Positions 18,201 to 25,955 of a stretch of DNA of 64,000 nucleotides are shown one piece after another. Positions within the stretch are counted from its first letter, which is position 1. Every line of letters starts with the position of its first letter. The stretch spans positions 1-64,000 of the forward strand of contig NZ_PJRT01000025.1 in assembly GCF_002858935.1 (NCBI RefSeq). Reading direction: 5' to 3'. The notes beneath the pieces were generated by a model. The model was not told the DNA's origin. It did no database searches and saw only the letters and a program-made list of their open reading frames with translations. This DNA comes from Pantoea endophytica (GTDB lineage Bacteria; Pseudomonadota; Gammaproteobacteria; Enterobacterales; Enterobacteriaceae). The translations under genes were made by a program, and so were the position numbers.

Positions 18201-19628
18201 TCAGGCGCGTGGGCCAGCGTAATCGTCGGTCCAGCGCTGCTGGTCCTGCATCAGGGTTTGCAGACGTGCCAGTTGCTCACGTACGCGTGCCGGTGCGGTA
18301 CCGCCGTAGCCGCTACGGGCCGCCAGCGCGGCTTCCAGCGTCAGCGCACTGCGCACCTCCGGCGTTAAGCGGACATCCACCGCCTGCAGTTGCGCATCGC
18401 TGAGATCCGACAGACCGCAGTTTTCGCGCTCGCACAATTGCACCAGCTGGCCGGTGATCTCATGCGCTTCGCGGAACGGCACACCGCGCATCGCCAGCCA
18501 GTCGGCCACTTCGGTCGCCAGCGTGAAGCCGTCCGGTGCCTGCTCGCGCATCACGTCGGTGTTGAATTTCAGCGTCGCCATCATGCCTGCCATCGCCGGT
18601 AGCACCAGCAGCAGCGTATCCACCGCATCAATCACATTGCGTTTGTCGTCGCTGAGATCGCGGTTGTAGGAGAGCGGCATCGCTTTCATGGTGGTGAGCA
18701 GCGCCATCAGGTTGCCGACCAGGCGGCCAGCGCGGCCGCGCGTCAGTTCGGCGATGTCCGGGTTTTTCTTCTGCGGCATGATGGAGCTGCCGGTAGCGTA
18801 GCTGTCATGCAGCTCGACCCAGCGGAACTGGCGCGATGCCCACATGCACACTTCTTCGCACAGGCGTGACAGGTTGATGCCGATCATGCTGGTGACAAAC
18901 AGGAATTCAGCGGCATAGTCGCGGCTGGCAACGGCATCAATGGAGTTTTCGCACGGCGCGAGATAGGAAAGATCGGCGGCGGCCTGCTCCGGCTGGCGCG
19001 CAATGGCGGAACCGGCCATCGCAGCGGCACCGAGCGGACAGCGTGCGCTGCGGCGATCCCAATCCTGCATACGTTCAATATCGCGGGCAAAGGATTGCGC
19101 GTGAGCCAAAAGTTGATGACCAAAAACAATCGGCTGCGCCTGCTGCAGATGTGTGAAACCGGGCGCGACGCTTTCGGTGTGCTGTGCCGCCTGCTCGACC
19201 AGCGCCTGCTGCAAGGCCAGCAGCGCGCTCACCACCTTGCGACCGTTGTCGCGCAGGTAAAGACGCAGGTCGTTAACGGTTTGATCGTTACGCGAACGCC
19301 CGGCGCGCAGCTTGCCGCCCAGCGGACCTAAACGCTCGGTCAGCGCGCGTTCGATAAAGGTGTGCACATCTTCGTCGGCGGCAATCGGATGCAGCTGACC
19401 GGCGCGATAATCGGCGTCTAACGCGTCAATGGCCGCCAGCATGGTGCTGAGCTCTTCGGCGCTCAGCAACTCGCCGCGCGCCAGTTCACGGGCATGCGCC
19501 CGGCAGCCCGCCAGATCGTAAGGTGCCAATGCAAAGTAATAATCCGGGCTACGAGACAGCGCGGTTAAACTCGCCGCCGGTGCCGCTTTAAAACGCGCGC
19601 CCCATAACAGTTCGGCATTATCAGACAT
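18201..19628 (-). CDS. Argininosuccinate lyase/fumarase-superfamily C-N lyase (ArgH-like)
   Basis: 475 aa. Superfamily signature GSSIMPQKKNP at 280-290 with the catalytic Ser loop, GFTHLQQAQP (157-166) with the His of the THLQ motif, and RAGRSRNDQT (109-117). These elimination enzymes split a C-N bond and release fumarate; ArgH, iminodisuccinate lyase and EDDS lyase are relatives. It is the first gene of a catabolic operon with a transporter, CE4 hydrolases and MmgE/PrpD rather than in argCBH, so a non-biosynthetic role is likely. That the substrate is an N-substituted aspartate is inference. LysR-type gene diverges upstream. Confidence 0.83.
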   Translation of the reverse strand: MSDNAELLWGARFKAAPAASLTALSRSPDYYFALAPYDLAGCRAHARELARGELLSAEELSTMLAAIDALDADYRAGQLHPIAADEDVHTFIERALTERLGPLGGKLRAGRSRNDQTVNDLRLYLRDNGRKVVSALLALQQALVEQAAQHTESVAPGFTHLQQAQPIVFGHQLLAHAQSFARDIERMQDWDRRSARCPLGAAAMAGSAIARQPEQAAADLSYLAPCENSIDAVASRDYAAEFLFVTSMIGINLSRLCEEVCMWASRQFRWVELHDSYATGSSIMPQKKNPDIAELTRGRAGRLVGNLMALLTTMKAMPLSYNRDLSDDKRNVIDAVDTLLLVLPAMAGMMATLKFNTDVMREQAPDGFTLATEVADWLAMRGVPFREAHEITGQLVQLCERENCGLSDLSDAQLQAVDVRLTPEVRSALTLEAALAARSGYGGTAPARVREQLARLQTLMQDQQRWTDDYAGPRA

Positions 19629-19721
19629 GCTATTTCCCCTTACAGATAATCATCAGCGATATGAAAAAGATATGGATGAGCCAGTTGAAATAATAAAAAC
19701 TTATTTTATGGCTACACTGGT

Positions 19722-19736
19722 AAATAGGGCCTATTT
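19722..19736. promoter_or_regulatory. Candidate LysR site upstream of the ArgH-like operon
   Basis: AAATAG-GGC-CTATTT, 6-bp perfect arms, in the 157 bp AT-rich spacer between the divergent ArgH-like and LysR genes. Position and symmetry suit a LysR recognition site; no other clear inverted repeat is present. Confidence 0.4.
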
Positions 19737-19785
19737 CAGGTTCACTGTACTTTCACCGCAATTATTCCGGAGTTGAATAGCAAAA

Positions 19786-20757
19786 ATGGAAAGTAAAGTT
19801 TCCCAGTCCGGAAACAATGCAAATAATCGCAGCGATAATGCGGTTCTGGCACTGAGTAATATCGATTTAAAATTACTGCGGGTATTTAAATGCGTGGTAG
19901 AAGCGGGCGGATTAACTGCTGCCAGCCACGAATTGAATATTGGTCTGGCGGCGATCAGTAAACAGGTTTCCGATCTGGAAATTCGTCTCGGCATGACGTT
20001 ATGCAGCCGCGGACGCGAAGGTTTTGAGCTAACGCAGTACGGCATCAACGTCTACCAGGCCACGCTGGAACTGTTCGTCTCGCTGAATCTGTTTCGCGAG
20101 CGGCTGCACAACAGTCGCAATGAACTGCTGGGCGACATTGCCATTTGCGTGGTGGATAACACCATCTCCGACCTGCAATCTCCGGTCACCGCAGCGGTGC
20201 AACAGCTGCACCAGAAAGCGCCAAAGGTACAAATTCGACTGCAAACCGCGCAATTAGATGATATTGAGCGCGGCATCAGTGAAGGCCGTTTTCATTGTGG
20301 TATTGCACCGGTTTATGAAATGAAAAATGATTTTGATTACTTCCCGCTTTATAAGGAATATTCAAAATTATATTGCTCTATGTCACATCCTTTATATTCG
20401 GGATCGTGCGATAAAAATATATCGCTGGACATATTACGTGAGCAGAAAATTATTAATCATTTATATGTGACGCCGCGCGACGATCGTCGCATCATTCCCT
20501 TACAGGACAGCGGCGTGCAGGCGGTTCAGGTTGAATCTGTCGCCATGCTGATTTTAACCGGCCATTTTATTGGTTATTTACCGGAACATTATGCCGCCGC
20601 GTTTATTGCGCGTGGGCAGCTGTGTGAGTTGGGTGATGATTCGACTCGCCGTGAAAACCCGTTTTGTTTGATGATGAAGAAGGGTCGCAAAATAAACCCG
20701 ATTATCCGGCTGTTTATGCAGGCGCTGGGGATTGGCGAGGCGGAAGGACCGCACTGA
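19786..20757 (+). CDS. LysR-family regulator of the ArgH-like operon
   Basis: 323 aa. Winged helix at about 25-85 (LKLLRVFKCVVEAGGLTAAS, LAAISKQVSDLEIRLG), then an effector domain. A 25-residue Ser/Asn-rich leader precedes the DNA-binding domain. It is divergent from the catabolic operon, and shares a C-terminal GHFIGYLPEHYA block with the LysR protein at 9324-10220, so the two regulators probably sense related compounds. The first 25 residues and the middle (20300-20460) are AT-rich compared with neighbours, which suggests a different history. Confidence 0.87.
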   Translation: MESKVSQSGNNANNRSDNAVLALSNIDLKLLRVFKCVVEAGGLTAASHELNIGLAAISKQVSDLEIRLGMTLCSRGREGFELTQYGINVYQATLELFVSLNLFRERLHNSRNELLGDIAICVVDNTISDLQSPVTAAVQQLHQKAPKVQIRLQTAQLDDIERGISEGRFHCGIAPVYEMKNDFDYFPLYKEYSKLYCSMSHPLYSGSCDKNISLDILREQKIINHLYVTPRDDRRIIPLQDSGVQAVQVESVAMLILTGHFIGYLPEHYAAAFIARGQLCELGDDSTRRENPFCLMMKKGRKINPIIRLFMQALGIGEAEGPH

Positions 20758-20775
20758 GTTGGTGCATTTTGGGAT

Positions 20776-20853
20776 TGTGCTCGCTGTCCCCGGTCTGTGC
20801 TCGCTGTCCGTCCAGGTTTGTGCTCGCTTTCCCCGGTCTGTGCTCGCTGTCCC
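20776..20853 (+). repeat. Tandem array of a 20-23 bp REP tail
   Basis: Four imperfect copies of TGTGCTCGCTGTCCCCGGTC begin at 20776, 20796, 20819 and 20839. The reverse complement matches the degenerate third tandem copy at 12583-12598, and a partial copy lies at 12390. The last copy runs into the double hairpin at 20846. Confidence 0.8.
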
Positions 20854-20972
20854 CCATCCCGGCCTTCCCCCGCAAGCGGGGGAAGGAGACGCTGCCACAT
20901 GCAGCTTCATCACTGACATATGGCAGCATCTTCCTCCCCCATTTATGGGGGAGGACCGAGGAGGGGGACAGC
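20846..20972. repeat. REPIN-like double hairpin repeat, copy 2
   Basis: 127 bp, same orientation as copy 1 (12416-12541). The first hairpin has loop-proximal bases CG-CAAG-CG instead of CA-TAAA-TG: both strands of the stem changed together, so pairing is kept. The second hairpin is identical to copy 1. Lies between the convergent LysR and GNAT genes. Confidence 0.85.
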
Positions 20973-20992
20973 AGGCACAATCACAAGCACAA

Positions 20993-21511
20993 TCACCCCA
21001 ACACCTTATACATCACCGTAGTCGCATCCAGCACACCTTCGGTTGACTCCGCATAGAACGGAATCGACCCAGCAATCTGCCAATCCATCGACAAATAGAG
21101 ATCCGTTGCCACGTCGCCGCTGCGCGTGTCCAGCACCAGCAGGGTTTTCCCCTGCTGTGCCGCCAGCTGTTCGGCTTGCTGCATCAGGCGGCGCGCGATG
21201 CCCTGACGTCTGGCGCGGGGATGCACCAGCAGCTTACTGATCTCCGCCCGATGGCGACCGTTCGGCATTGCGCTGAATCCCACCATCACCGTCGCCACAA
21301 TCACGCCCTGCTGATACGCCACCAGCAGCTGATTGTCGCCGCTCGCCAGGCTGTAAATTTTGTCCTGCCAGAAGCGCTCAATGGCCGCGCGATCGTCCGC
21401 ATCAATAAAGCCCACGCTGGCGCCATCGGCGACGCAGCCCTGCAGCACATCACACAATGCCGCCAGCAGCGGCTGCGCCTGGGTGGCGCTGAGAGGTTCG
21501 ATGTCAATCAT
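20993..21511 (-). CDS. GNAT-family N-acetyltransferase
   Basis: 172 aa cytoplasmic acetyl-CoA-dependent acyltransferase. The acetyl-CoA loop is LLVHPRARRQGIARRLM, followed by LLVLDTRSGDVATDLYLSMDWQIAGSIPFYA, the usual last strand pair. The ATG at 21511 overlaps the TGA of the cupin regulator gene (ATGA), pointing to translational coupling; an in-frame ATG three codons earlier is possible. The substrate is unknown. Pairing with an XRE-cupin regulator is common for small-molecule acetyltransferases that detoxify a compound sensed by the regulator. Confidence 0.85.
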   Translation of the reverse strand: MIDIEPLSATQAQPLLAALCDVLQGCVADGASVGFIDADDRAAIERFWQDKIYSLASGDNQLLVAYQQGVIVATVMVGFSAMPNGRHRAEISKLLVHPRARRQGIARRLMQQAEQLAAQQGKTLLVLDTRSGDVATDLYLSMDWQIAGSIPFYAESTEGVLDATTVMYKVLG

Positions 21512-22071
21512 GGTTTGCATACCACCAAAATGTAGCGCGCGCCGCCTTCGGCATGGGCGGCAAACGCGGATTTGCCAGTGAGATGAAAGCGCAGACAGTC
21601 GCCTGCCTGCAGCGTCCAGTGCTGATCGTCCATGCTGATGGTCAGCTCGCCCGATTGCAGCCAGATGTGCTGCTCCAGTCCCTGAATCGGCGGCGCATCG
21701 TAATCAATGCGCGCGCCAGGACGCAGCACACCTTCCACCACTTCCGCTTTAAAGTGGCTGGCGGGCGGTGATACGTTGCGGCGCTGGAAGCCGCTGGCGT
21801 CATCGCGCCATACCGGCTGTTGCGCCGCTTTCAGCAGCAGCGCGGCCTCCTCTTCCACCTCGCTCAGCAGGCGCGACATGGTCAAGCCGTAGGCCACGCA
21901 AAGGCGGTTAAGCAAAGCGGCTGTGGGGCTCGTTTCGGCGCGTTCAATGCGCGACAACGACGCCCGACTGATGCCGGTCGCCATCGCCAATTCATCTAAT
22001 GACCAACCGCGTTGTACGCGTAATTCAGCCAGTCGCGCCGCCAGTCGATCGTCGGTATCCGAAGCAGACAT
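21508..22071 (-). CDS. XRE-family regulator with C-terminal cupin domain
   Basis: 187 aa. N-terminal helix-turn-helix (about 8-62: LAARLAELRVQRGWSLDELA, ISRASLSRIERAETSPTAA), C-terminal cupin barrel (about 110-185: GLEQHIWLQSGELTISMD, LQAGDCLRFHLTGKSAFAAH). ATG at 22071 has AGAGGTGA; a GTG two codons earlier is less likely. First gene of a two-gene unit with the GNAT gene. Its likely operator is the inverted repeat at 22098-22113. Regulators of this build often respond to amino acids or amines; no ligand can be named here. Confidence 0.9.
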   Translation of the reverse strand: MSASDTDDRLAARLAELRVQRGWSLDELAMATGISRASLSRIERAETSPTAALLNRLCVAYGLTMSRLLSEVEEEAALLLKAAQQPVWRDDASGFQRRNVSPPASHFKAEVVEGVLRPGARIDYDAPPIQGLEQHIWLQSGELTISMDDQHWTLQAGDCLRFHLTGKSAFAAHAEGGARYILVVCKP

Positions 22072-22097
22072 CTTCACCTCTCATATACGGGAAATAA

Positions 22098-22113
22098 ATC
22101 TCACATATGAGAT
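22098..22113. promoter_or_regulatory. Candidate operator of the XRE-cupin gene
   Basis: ATCTCA-CATA-TGAGAT, 6-bp perfect arms, 27 bp before the regulator start. A half-matching TCTCATATACGGGA lies next to the start codon (22079-22092). Autoregulation is inferred. Confidence 0.5.
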
Positions 22114-22140
22114 ATGACCTTAAATAAATAAAGCGGTCAA

Positions 22141-22169
22141 GTTGTACAATTAAAAAATCATTGTACAAC
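22141..22169. promoter_or_regulatory. Probable MlrA-type operator
   Basis: Perfect inverted repeat GTTGTACAAT (22141-22150) and ATTGTACAAC (22160-22169), 9 bp apart. Each arm contains TTGTACAA. The element reported for E. coli MlrA at csgD contains paired AAATTGTACA-type arms, so this fits MlrA autoregulation; it could also act on the divergent XRE gene. Confidence 0.7.
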
Positions 22170-22222
22170 CCAGTCGTGGGGGTTAAGGTGTTGTTATGCA
22201 GGTCAGAATTTTTGAGGACTTT

Positions 22223-22957
22223 ATGGCCTTATACAGTATCGGGGATGTGGCCGAACGCTGTGGAATCAACCCGGTAACGCTTCGCGCCTGGCAGCGACGT
22301 TACGGTCTGTTAAAACCCCAGCGTACCGAAGGTGGTCATCGGCAGTTTGATGATGAAGATGTTCAGCGTATCGAAGAGATAAAACGCTGGATAGAGAGCG
22401 GCGTGCCCGTTGGCAAAGTGAAAGCGTTGCTGGAAGGCGCGACGGTCAATGTGGATGACGGTTGGTCGGCGCTGCAGGAAGAGTTGATGAGCGTACTGCG
22501 CCACGTTCGCCCGGCGAAATTGCGCGTTAAAATTGCCAATATTGGCCGGGAACATCCGGTGGATGCGTTGATCGATCACGTGTTTGTGCCGGTTCGCCAG
22601 CGTCTTGGTTTAGATCAGAACACCGCGCGCACCATGTGCAGTCTGCTTGATGGCGCGCTGATTGATTATGTGGCGTTTTGTCTGGCCTGTGGACGTAAAA
22701 AAGCCGGTAAAGATGCCTTGATGCTGGGTTGGGCGGTGGAAGATCGTACCCGCATCTGGCTGGAAGCCTGGCGTTTGTCGCAGCAAGGCTGGCGCATGGA
22801 TGTGTTGGCGGAGCCGCTGGACATGCCGCGCCCTGAGTTATTCCCCGGACAAAACCTGTTTATCTGGACCGGCAAAAAGCCGACGCGTCGTCAGGTCGAG
22901 CAGTTTGAACACTGGCAGGCGCAGGGTTTTGCCATTCACCTGCACGATCCCGCATAA
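22223..22957 (+). CDS. mlrA: MerR-like transcriptional regulator MlrA
   Basis: 244 aa (E. coli MlrA/YehV 243). N-terminal MerR-type DNA-binding domain [23 protein letters not shown]...[18 protein letters not shown] (about 1-70), then a C-terminal B12-binding-like region without the cobalamin motif. In E. coli it activates csgD for curli and cellulose. ATG at 22223 has GAGGA 5 nt upstream and gives the E. coli N-terminus; an upstream ATG at 22196 adds nine unconserved residues. The gene order mlrA-yohO-yehWXYZ is that of E. coli. Confidence 0.92.
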   Translation: MALYSIGDVAERCGINPVTLRAWQRRYGLLKPQRTEGGHRQFDDEDVQRIEEIKRWIESGVPVGKVKALLEGATVNVDDGWSALQEELMSVLRHVRPAKLRVKIANIGREHPVDALIDHVFVPVRQRLGLDQNTARTMCSLLDGALIDYVAFCLACGRKKAGKDALMLGWAVEDRTRIWLEAWRLSQQGWRMDVLAEPLDMPRPELFPGQNLFIWTGKKPTRRQVEQFEHWQAQGFAIHLHDPA

Positions 22958-23038
22958 GTAAAATCGCACACACGGCCTTTGCCTGGCGTGGTGTGCGCGT
23001 TATCATGCCGCCCTAAATTTCTTTTCTCAGGTCTCCTC

Positions 23039-23146
23039 ATGAACTGGAATAAACTCCTTATCGGTTCCCTGTTTGCCATCATGGCGCTTGGCGGCATGGG
23101 CGGCATGATGCTGGTCGGCTACAGCCTCATTGTGCATACCCACTAA
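23039..23146 (+). CDS. yohO: Small membrane protein YohO
   Basis: 35 aa, the same length as E. coli YohO. ATG at 23039 after GGTCTCC; the peptide has one membrane span, [20 protein letters not shown], and a short polar tail SLIVHTH. The core MALGG-G-G-ML-GY is shared with E. coli YohO and the position between mlrA and yehW is conserved. Function unknown. Its last 20 bp overlap the 3' end of yehW on the other strand. Confidence 0.85.
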   Translation: MNWNKLLIGSLFAIMALGGMGGMMLVGYSLIVHTH

Positions 23147-23858
23147 GTTTGCGCTGCACGCGCTCTAGCAGGCGATCGCAAATCAACGCCAGCAGCGCCA
23201 CCAGCAGCGCGCCCTGAATCACATAGGCGGTGTTAAAGCCGCTAAGACCGATTATCACCGGCGATCCCAGACTCTCCGCGCCCACCGTGGAGGCGATAGT
23301 TGCCGTGCCGATGTTGATCATCACCGAGGTTCGCACGCCCGCCATGATCACCGGTGCCGCTAGCGCCAGCTCAATCTGCCACAAGCGTCGCCACGGCCCC
23401 ATGCCGAGGCCGACCGCGATTTCACGATTGCTGGCCGGTACGCTATCTAAACCTGCCAGCGTGCCCTGCAAAATCGGTAGCAAGCCGTAGAGAAACAGCG
23501 CCATCACCGCGGGCGTGGCACCAAACCCCATCACCGGCACCGCAATCGCTAACACCGCAACCGGCGGAAAGGTTTGCCCGGCCGCCGCCACGGTTTCCAG
23601 CAGCGGACGAAAGGCGCGCCCGGCGTGACGCGTAGCAAACACCGCACAGCCAACGCCGACCAGCAACGCCAGCAGGCTGCCGCTGACCACTAACGCCAGA
23701 TGCGCCAGCGCCAGCCGCCAGAAACTCTCCTGCTGATAGAGCGGACGCTCCAGCTGTGGAAACCAGTGAGCAAACAGCGGACCGCTGTGCGGCAAGCCCC
23801 ACAGCAGCAGCAGAAAGGCCGCCAGCAGCCAATAGAGCGGATCGCGTAACAGCCGCAT
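23127..23858 (-). CDS. yehW: OsmU-type ABC transporter permease YehW
   Basis: 243 aa inner-membrane permease (E. coli YehW 243) with five to six helices and the coupling loop [34 protein letters not shown]. Part of YehZYXW, described as a low-affinity glycine betaine uptake system in E. coli and as OsmU in Salmonella. Its start overlaps the end of yehX (ATGA type). Last gene of the operon; converges on yohO. Confidence 0.93.
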   Translation of the reverse strand: MRLLRDPLYWLLAAFLLLLWGLPHSGPLFAHWFPQLERPLYQQESFWRLALAHLALVVSGSLLALLVGVGCAVFATRHAGRAFRPLLETVAAAGQTFPPVAVLAIAVPVMGFGATPAVMALFLYGLLPILQGTLAGLDSVPASNREIAVGLGMGPWRRLWQIELALAAPVIMAGVRTSVMINIGTATIASTVGAESLGSPVIIGLSGFNTAYVIQGALLVALLALICDRLLERVQRKLSGYAQ

Positions 23859-24793
23859 CAGCTCGCCTCCTGCTGGCGCAGCAGATCGCTGAAGTGCAGC
23901 ACGCCCAGCGGCTGTTGCTGCTGATCGATCACCGGCAATTTGTCGGTGCGGCGCGCAATAAATTGCGACAGCGCTTCACGCAGCGTCAGCGATTCAGCAA
24001 TCGGTTCGGCGTCCAGCCATTCACCGCGTCGCGCCGCGCTGCCCGCACGTCCCAGCGCCAGCAAACGCACGCCGAGCTCGCTGCGACCAAAGAACTCGCG
24101 GGCAAAGTCGTTCACCGGCTGCGTCAGCAGATCGATTGGCCTGCCCTGCTGCACGATTTCGCCGCCGTCCATCAGCACCAGCTGATCGGCCAGCGTCAGC
24201 GCTTCGTCGATGTCGTGCGTCACCAGCACCACGGTGCGACCGGACATTTTCTGAATGCGCAGCATCTCGTGTTGCAGCGCCAGACGGTTAACCGGATCGA
24301 GCGCGCCGAAAGGTTCATCCATCAGCAGCAACTCGGGATCGGCCGCCAGCGCACGCGCCACGCCGACGCGCTGCTGCTGTCCGCCCGACAGCTGATGCGG
24401 CATGCGCGTCGCCAGATGGCTGTCGAGATTGAGCAGCGCCAGCAGCTCCTCGACGCGTTGAGTGATCTTCGCCTGCGGCCAGCCGAGCAGCGAGGGCACG
24501 GTGCCGATGTTCTTCGCCACGTTCCAGTGCGGAAACAGGCCAATCGACTGAATGGCATAACCGATGCGGCGGCGCAACGCGCGCGCATCCATGGTTTCGA
24601 TGGCTTCTCCGGCAAAACGTATTTCGCCGCTGTCGTGCTCCACCAGCCGGTTGATCATCTTCAGCGTGGTCGATTTGCCCGAACCTGAGGTGCCAATCAG
24701 CACGGTAAAACTGCCCTTCTCAATCTTCAGCGACAGGTTACGTATCGCCTCTTTGCCAGCGAACACTTTGCTCACCTGGTGAAATTCAATCAT
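23858..24793 (-). CDS. yehX: OsmU-type ABC transporter ATPase YehX
   Basis: 311 aa (E. coli 308). Walker [10 protein letters not shown] at 34-42, signature [16 protein letters not shown], Walker [15 protein letters not shown]-loop VTHDIDEAL. The C-terminal 80 residues form a CBS-like regulatory region ([20 protein letters not shown]), as in osmoprotectant ATPases such as ProV/OpuCA. Start MIEFHQ at 24793 overlaps yehY by 8 bp; 15 more upstream codons are open but lie inside yehY. Confidence 0.94.
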   Translation of the reverse strand: MIEFHQVSKVFAGKEAIRNLSLKIEKGSFTVLIGTSGSGKSTTLKMINRLVEHDSGEIRFAGEAIETMDARALRRRIGYAIQSIGLFPHWNVAKNIGTVPSLLGWPQAKITQRVEELLALLNLDSHLATRMPHQLSGGQQQRVGVARALAADPELLLMDEPFGALDPVNRLALQHEMLRIQKMSGRTVVLVTHDIDEALTLADQLVLMDGGEIVQQGRPIDLLTQPVNDFAREFFGRSELGVRLLALGRAGSAARRGEWLDAEPIAESLTLREALSQFIARRTDKLPVIDQQQQPLGVLHFSDLLRQQEAS

Positions 24794-25952
24794 GACGTCT
24801 CTCCAGCAGTGCCGACAGTAAACGCAGCAGCGCATCAAAAATCACCGCCAGCGCCACCACCGGAATCACGCCCAGCAGCACCAGATCCAGCGCGCTGCTC
24901 AGCAATCCCTGAAAAACAATGGCGCCGAATCCGCCCGCCCCAATCAGCGCCGCGACCACCGCCAGGCCCACGGTTTGCACCACCACCACGCGCAGCCCGG
25001 AGAGCCACACCGGCAGCGCCAGCGGCAGTTCGGCGTGCCAGAACTGTTGCCACGCGCTCATGCCCATGCCGCGCGCGGTTTCACGCACTTCCTGCGGCAC
25101 CTGCTGCAAACCGGCCACCACGCTGCGCACCAGCGGCAGCAGCGCGTAGAGCACCAGCGCAATCAAGGCCGGTGCAATACCGATGCCGCTGATGCCCCAA
25201 CGGGCCAGCAGCGGAAAATGCGCCACCAATCCCGCCAGCGGCGCAATCAGTAAACCGAACAGCGCCACCGACGGCACCGTTTGAATCAGGTTAAGCACGC
25301 TAAATGCGGCATTCTGCCAGCGCGGACGCCGCGCAATCGCCAGCCCGAGCGGCAATCCGATGATTACCGTCGGCAGCAGCGTGCCGCCCAGCAGCCACAA
25401 ATGCTGCGTGAAGGCCGCATCAAACACCGCCGTGCGGTTGGCGTACTCTTTCAAAAGCGAGAGACGATCAAGATGACCGCTGAGTAACAGCGCCAGCGGC
25501 AGCAGCCAGATTTGCAGGTTGAGCACAATGCGCCACGGGGTACTGCGGGTGATTTGCCGGACCGCTTCCGCCGCCAGCAGCAGCGCCAGCGCCGCCGCAC
25601 ACCACAAGCCGCTGCCAAACGCGGTGCGCGCCAGCGGGCTCCCGCTGTTCGCCAGTTGCGTGGCCTGTTGTCCGGCCAACCAGATGAGTAAGGCCAGCAG
25701 CACTTCCGCCGCCAGCAGCACCGATATCGCGTGAATGCGGCGCGGCGGCCACCACAAGCTCTGCCACAGCCACAGCAACGGGATGAACAGCAGTATGCTG
25801 TTGGTCACCTGCCATAACGTCAGCGGCTGGCCAGAGACCAGCCGATTGGCGGCAAAGCTCAATAGCGGCAAGGCAAACAGCGCCAGCGTGATAAGCGCGA
25901 TTAACACCAGCAGCACCGGCTGCTGGCGCGGTCGGAATAACAACGACGACAC
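24786..25952 (-). CDS. yehY: OsmU-type ABC transporter permease YehY
   Basis: 388 aa (E. coli 385). The N-terminal half has about six hydrophobic spans not present in YehW; the C-terminal half is the BPD permease domain with VRETARGMGMSAWQQFWHAELPLALPVWLSGLRV. Pairs with YehW as a heterodimer. Starts 3 bp before the end of the yehZ spacer, tightly linked to yehZ. Confidence 0.94.
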   Translation of the reverse strand: MSSLLFRPRQQPVLLVLIALITLALFALPLLSFAANRLVSGQPLTLWQVTNSILLFIPLLWLWQSLWWPPRRIHAISVLLAAEVLLALLIWLAGQQATQLANSGSPLARTAFGSGLWCAAALALLLAAEAVRQITRSTPWRIVLNLQIWLLPLALLLSGHLDRLSLLKEYANRTAVFDAAFTQHLWLLGGTLLPTVIIGLPLGLAIARRPRWQNAAFSVLNLIQTVPSVALFGLLIAPLAGLVAHFPLLARWGISGIGIAPALIALVLYALLPLVRSVVAGLQQVPQEVRETARGMGMSAWQQFWHAELPLALPVWLSGLRVVVVQTVGLAVVAALIGAGGFGAIVFQGLLSSALDLVLLGVIPVVALAVIFDALLRLLSALLERRHD

Positions 25953-25955
25953 TGC

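Noticed and set aside
12416..20972. CRISPR array in the tandem-repeat regions
   Set aside because: The repeat units are contiguous or imperfect and have no unique spacers of regular length; no cas genes are present.
23756..24688. 310-codon open frame on the plus strand
   Set aside because: It is antisense to yehX and yehW, whose ABC motifs are clear; it has no family features and arises from the GC-rich third-position bias.
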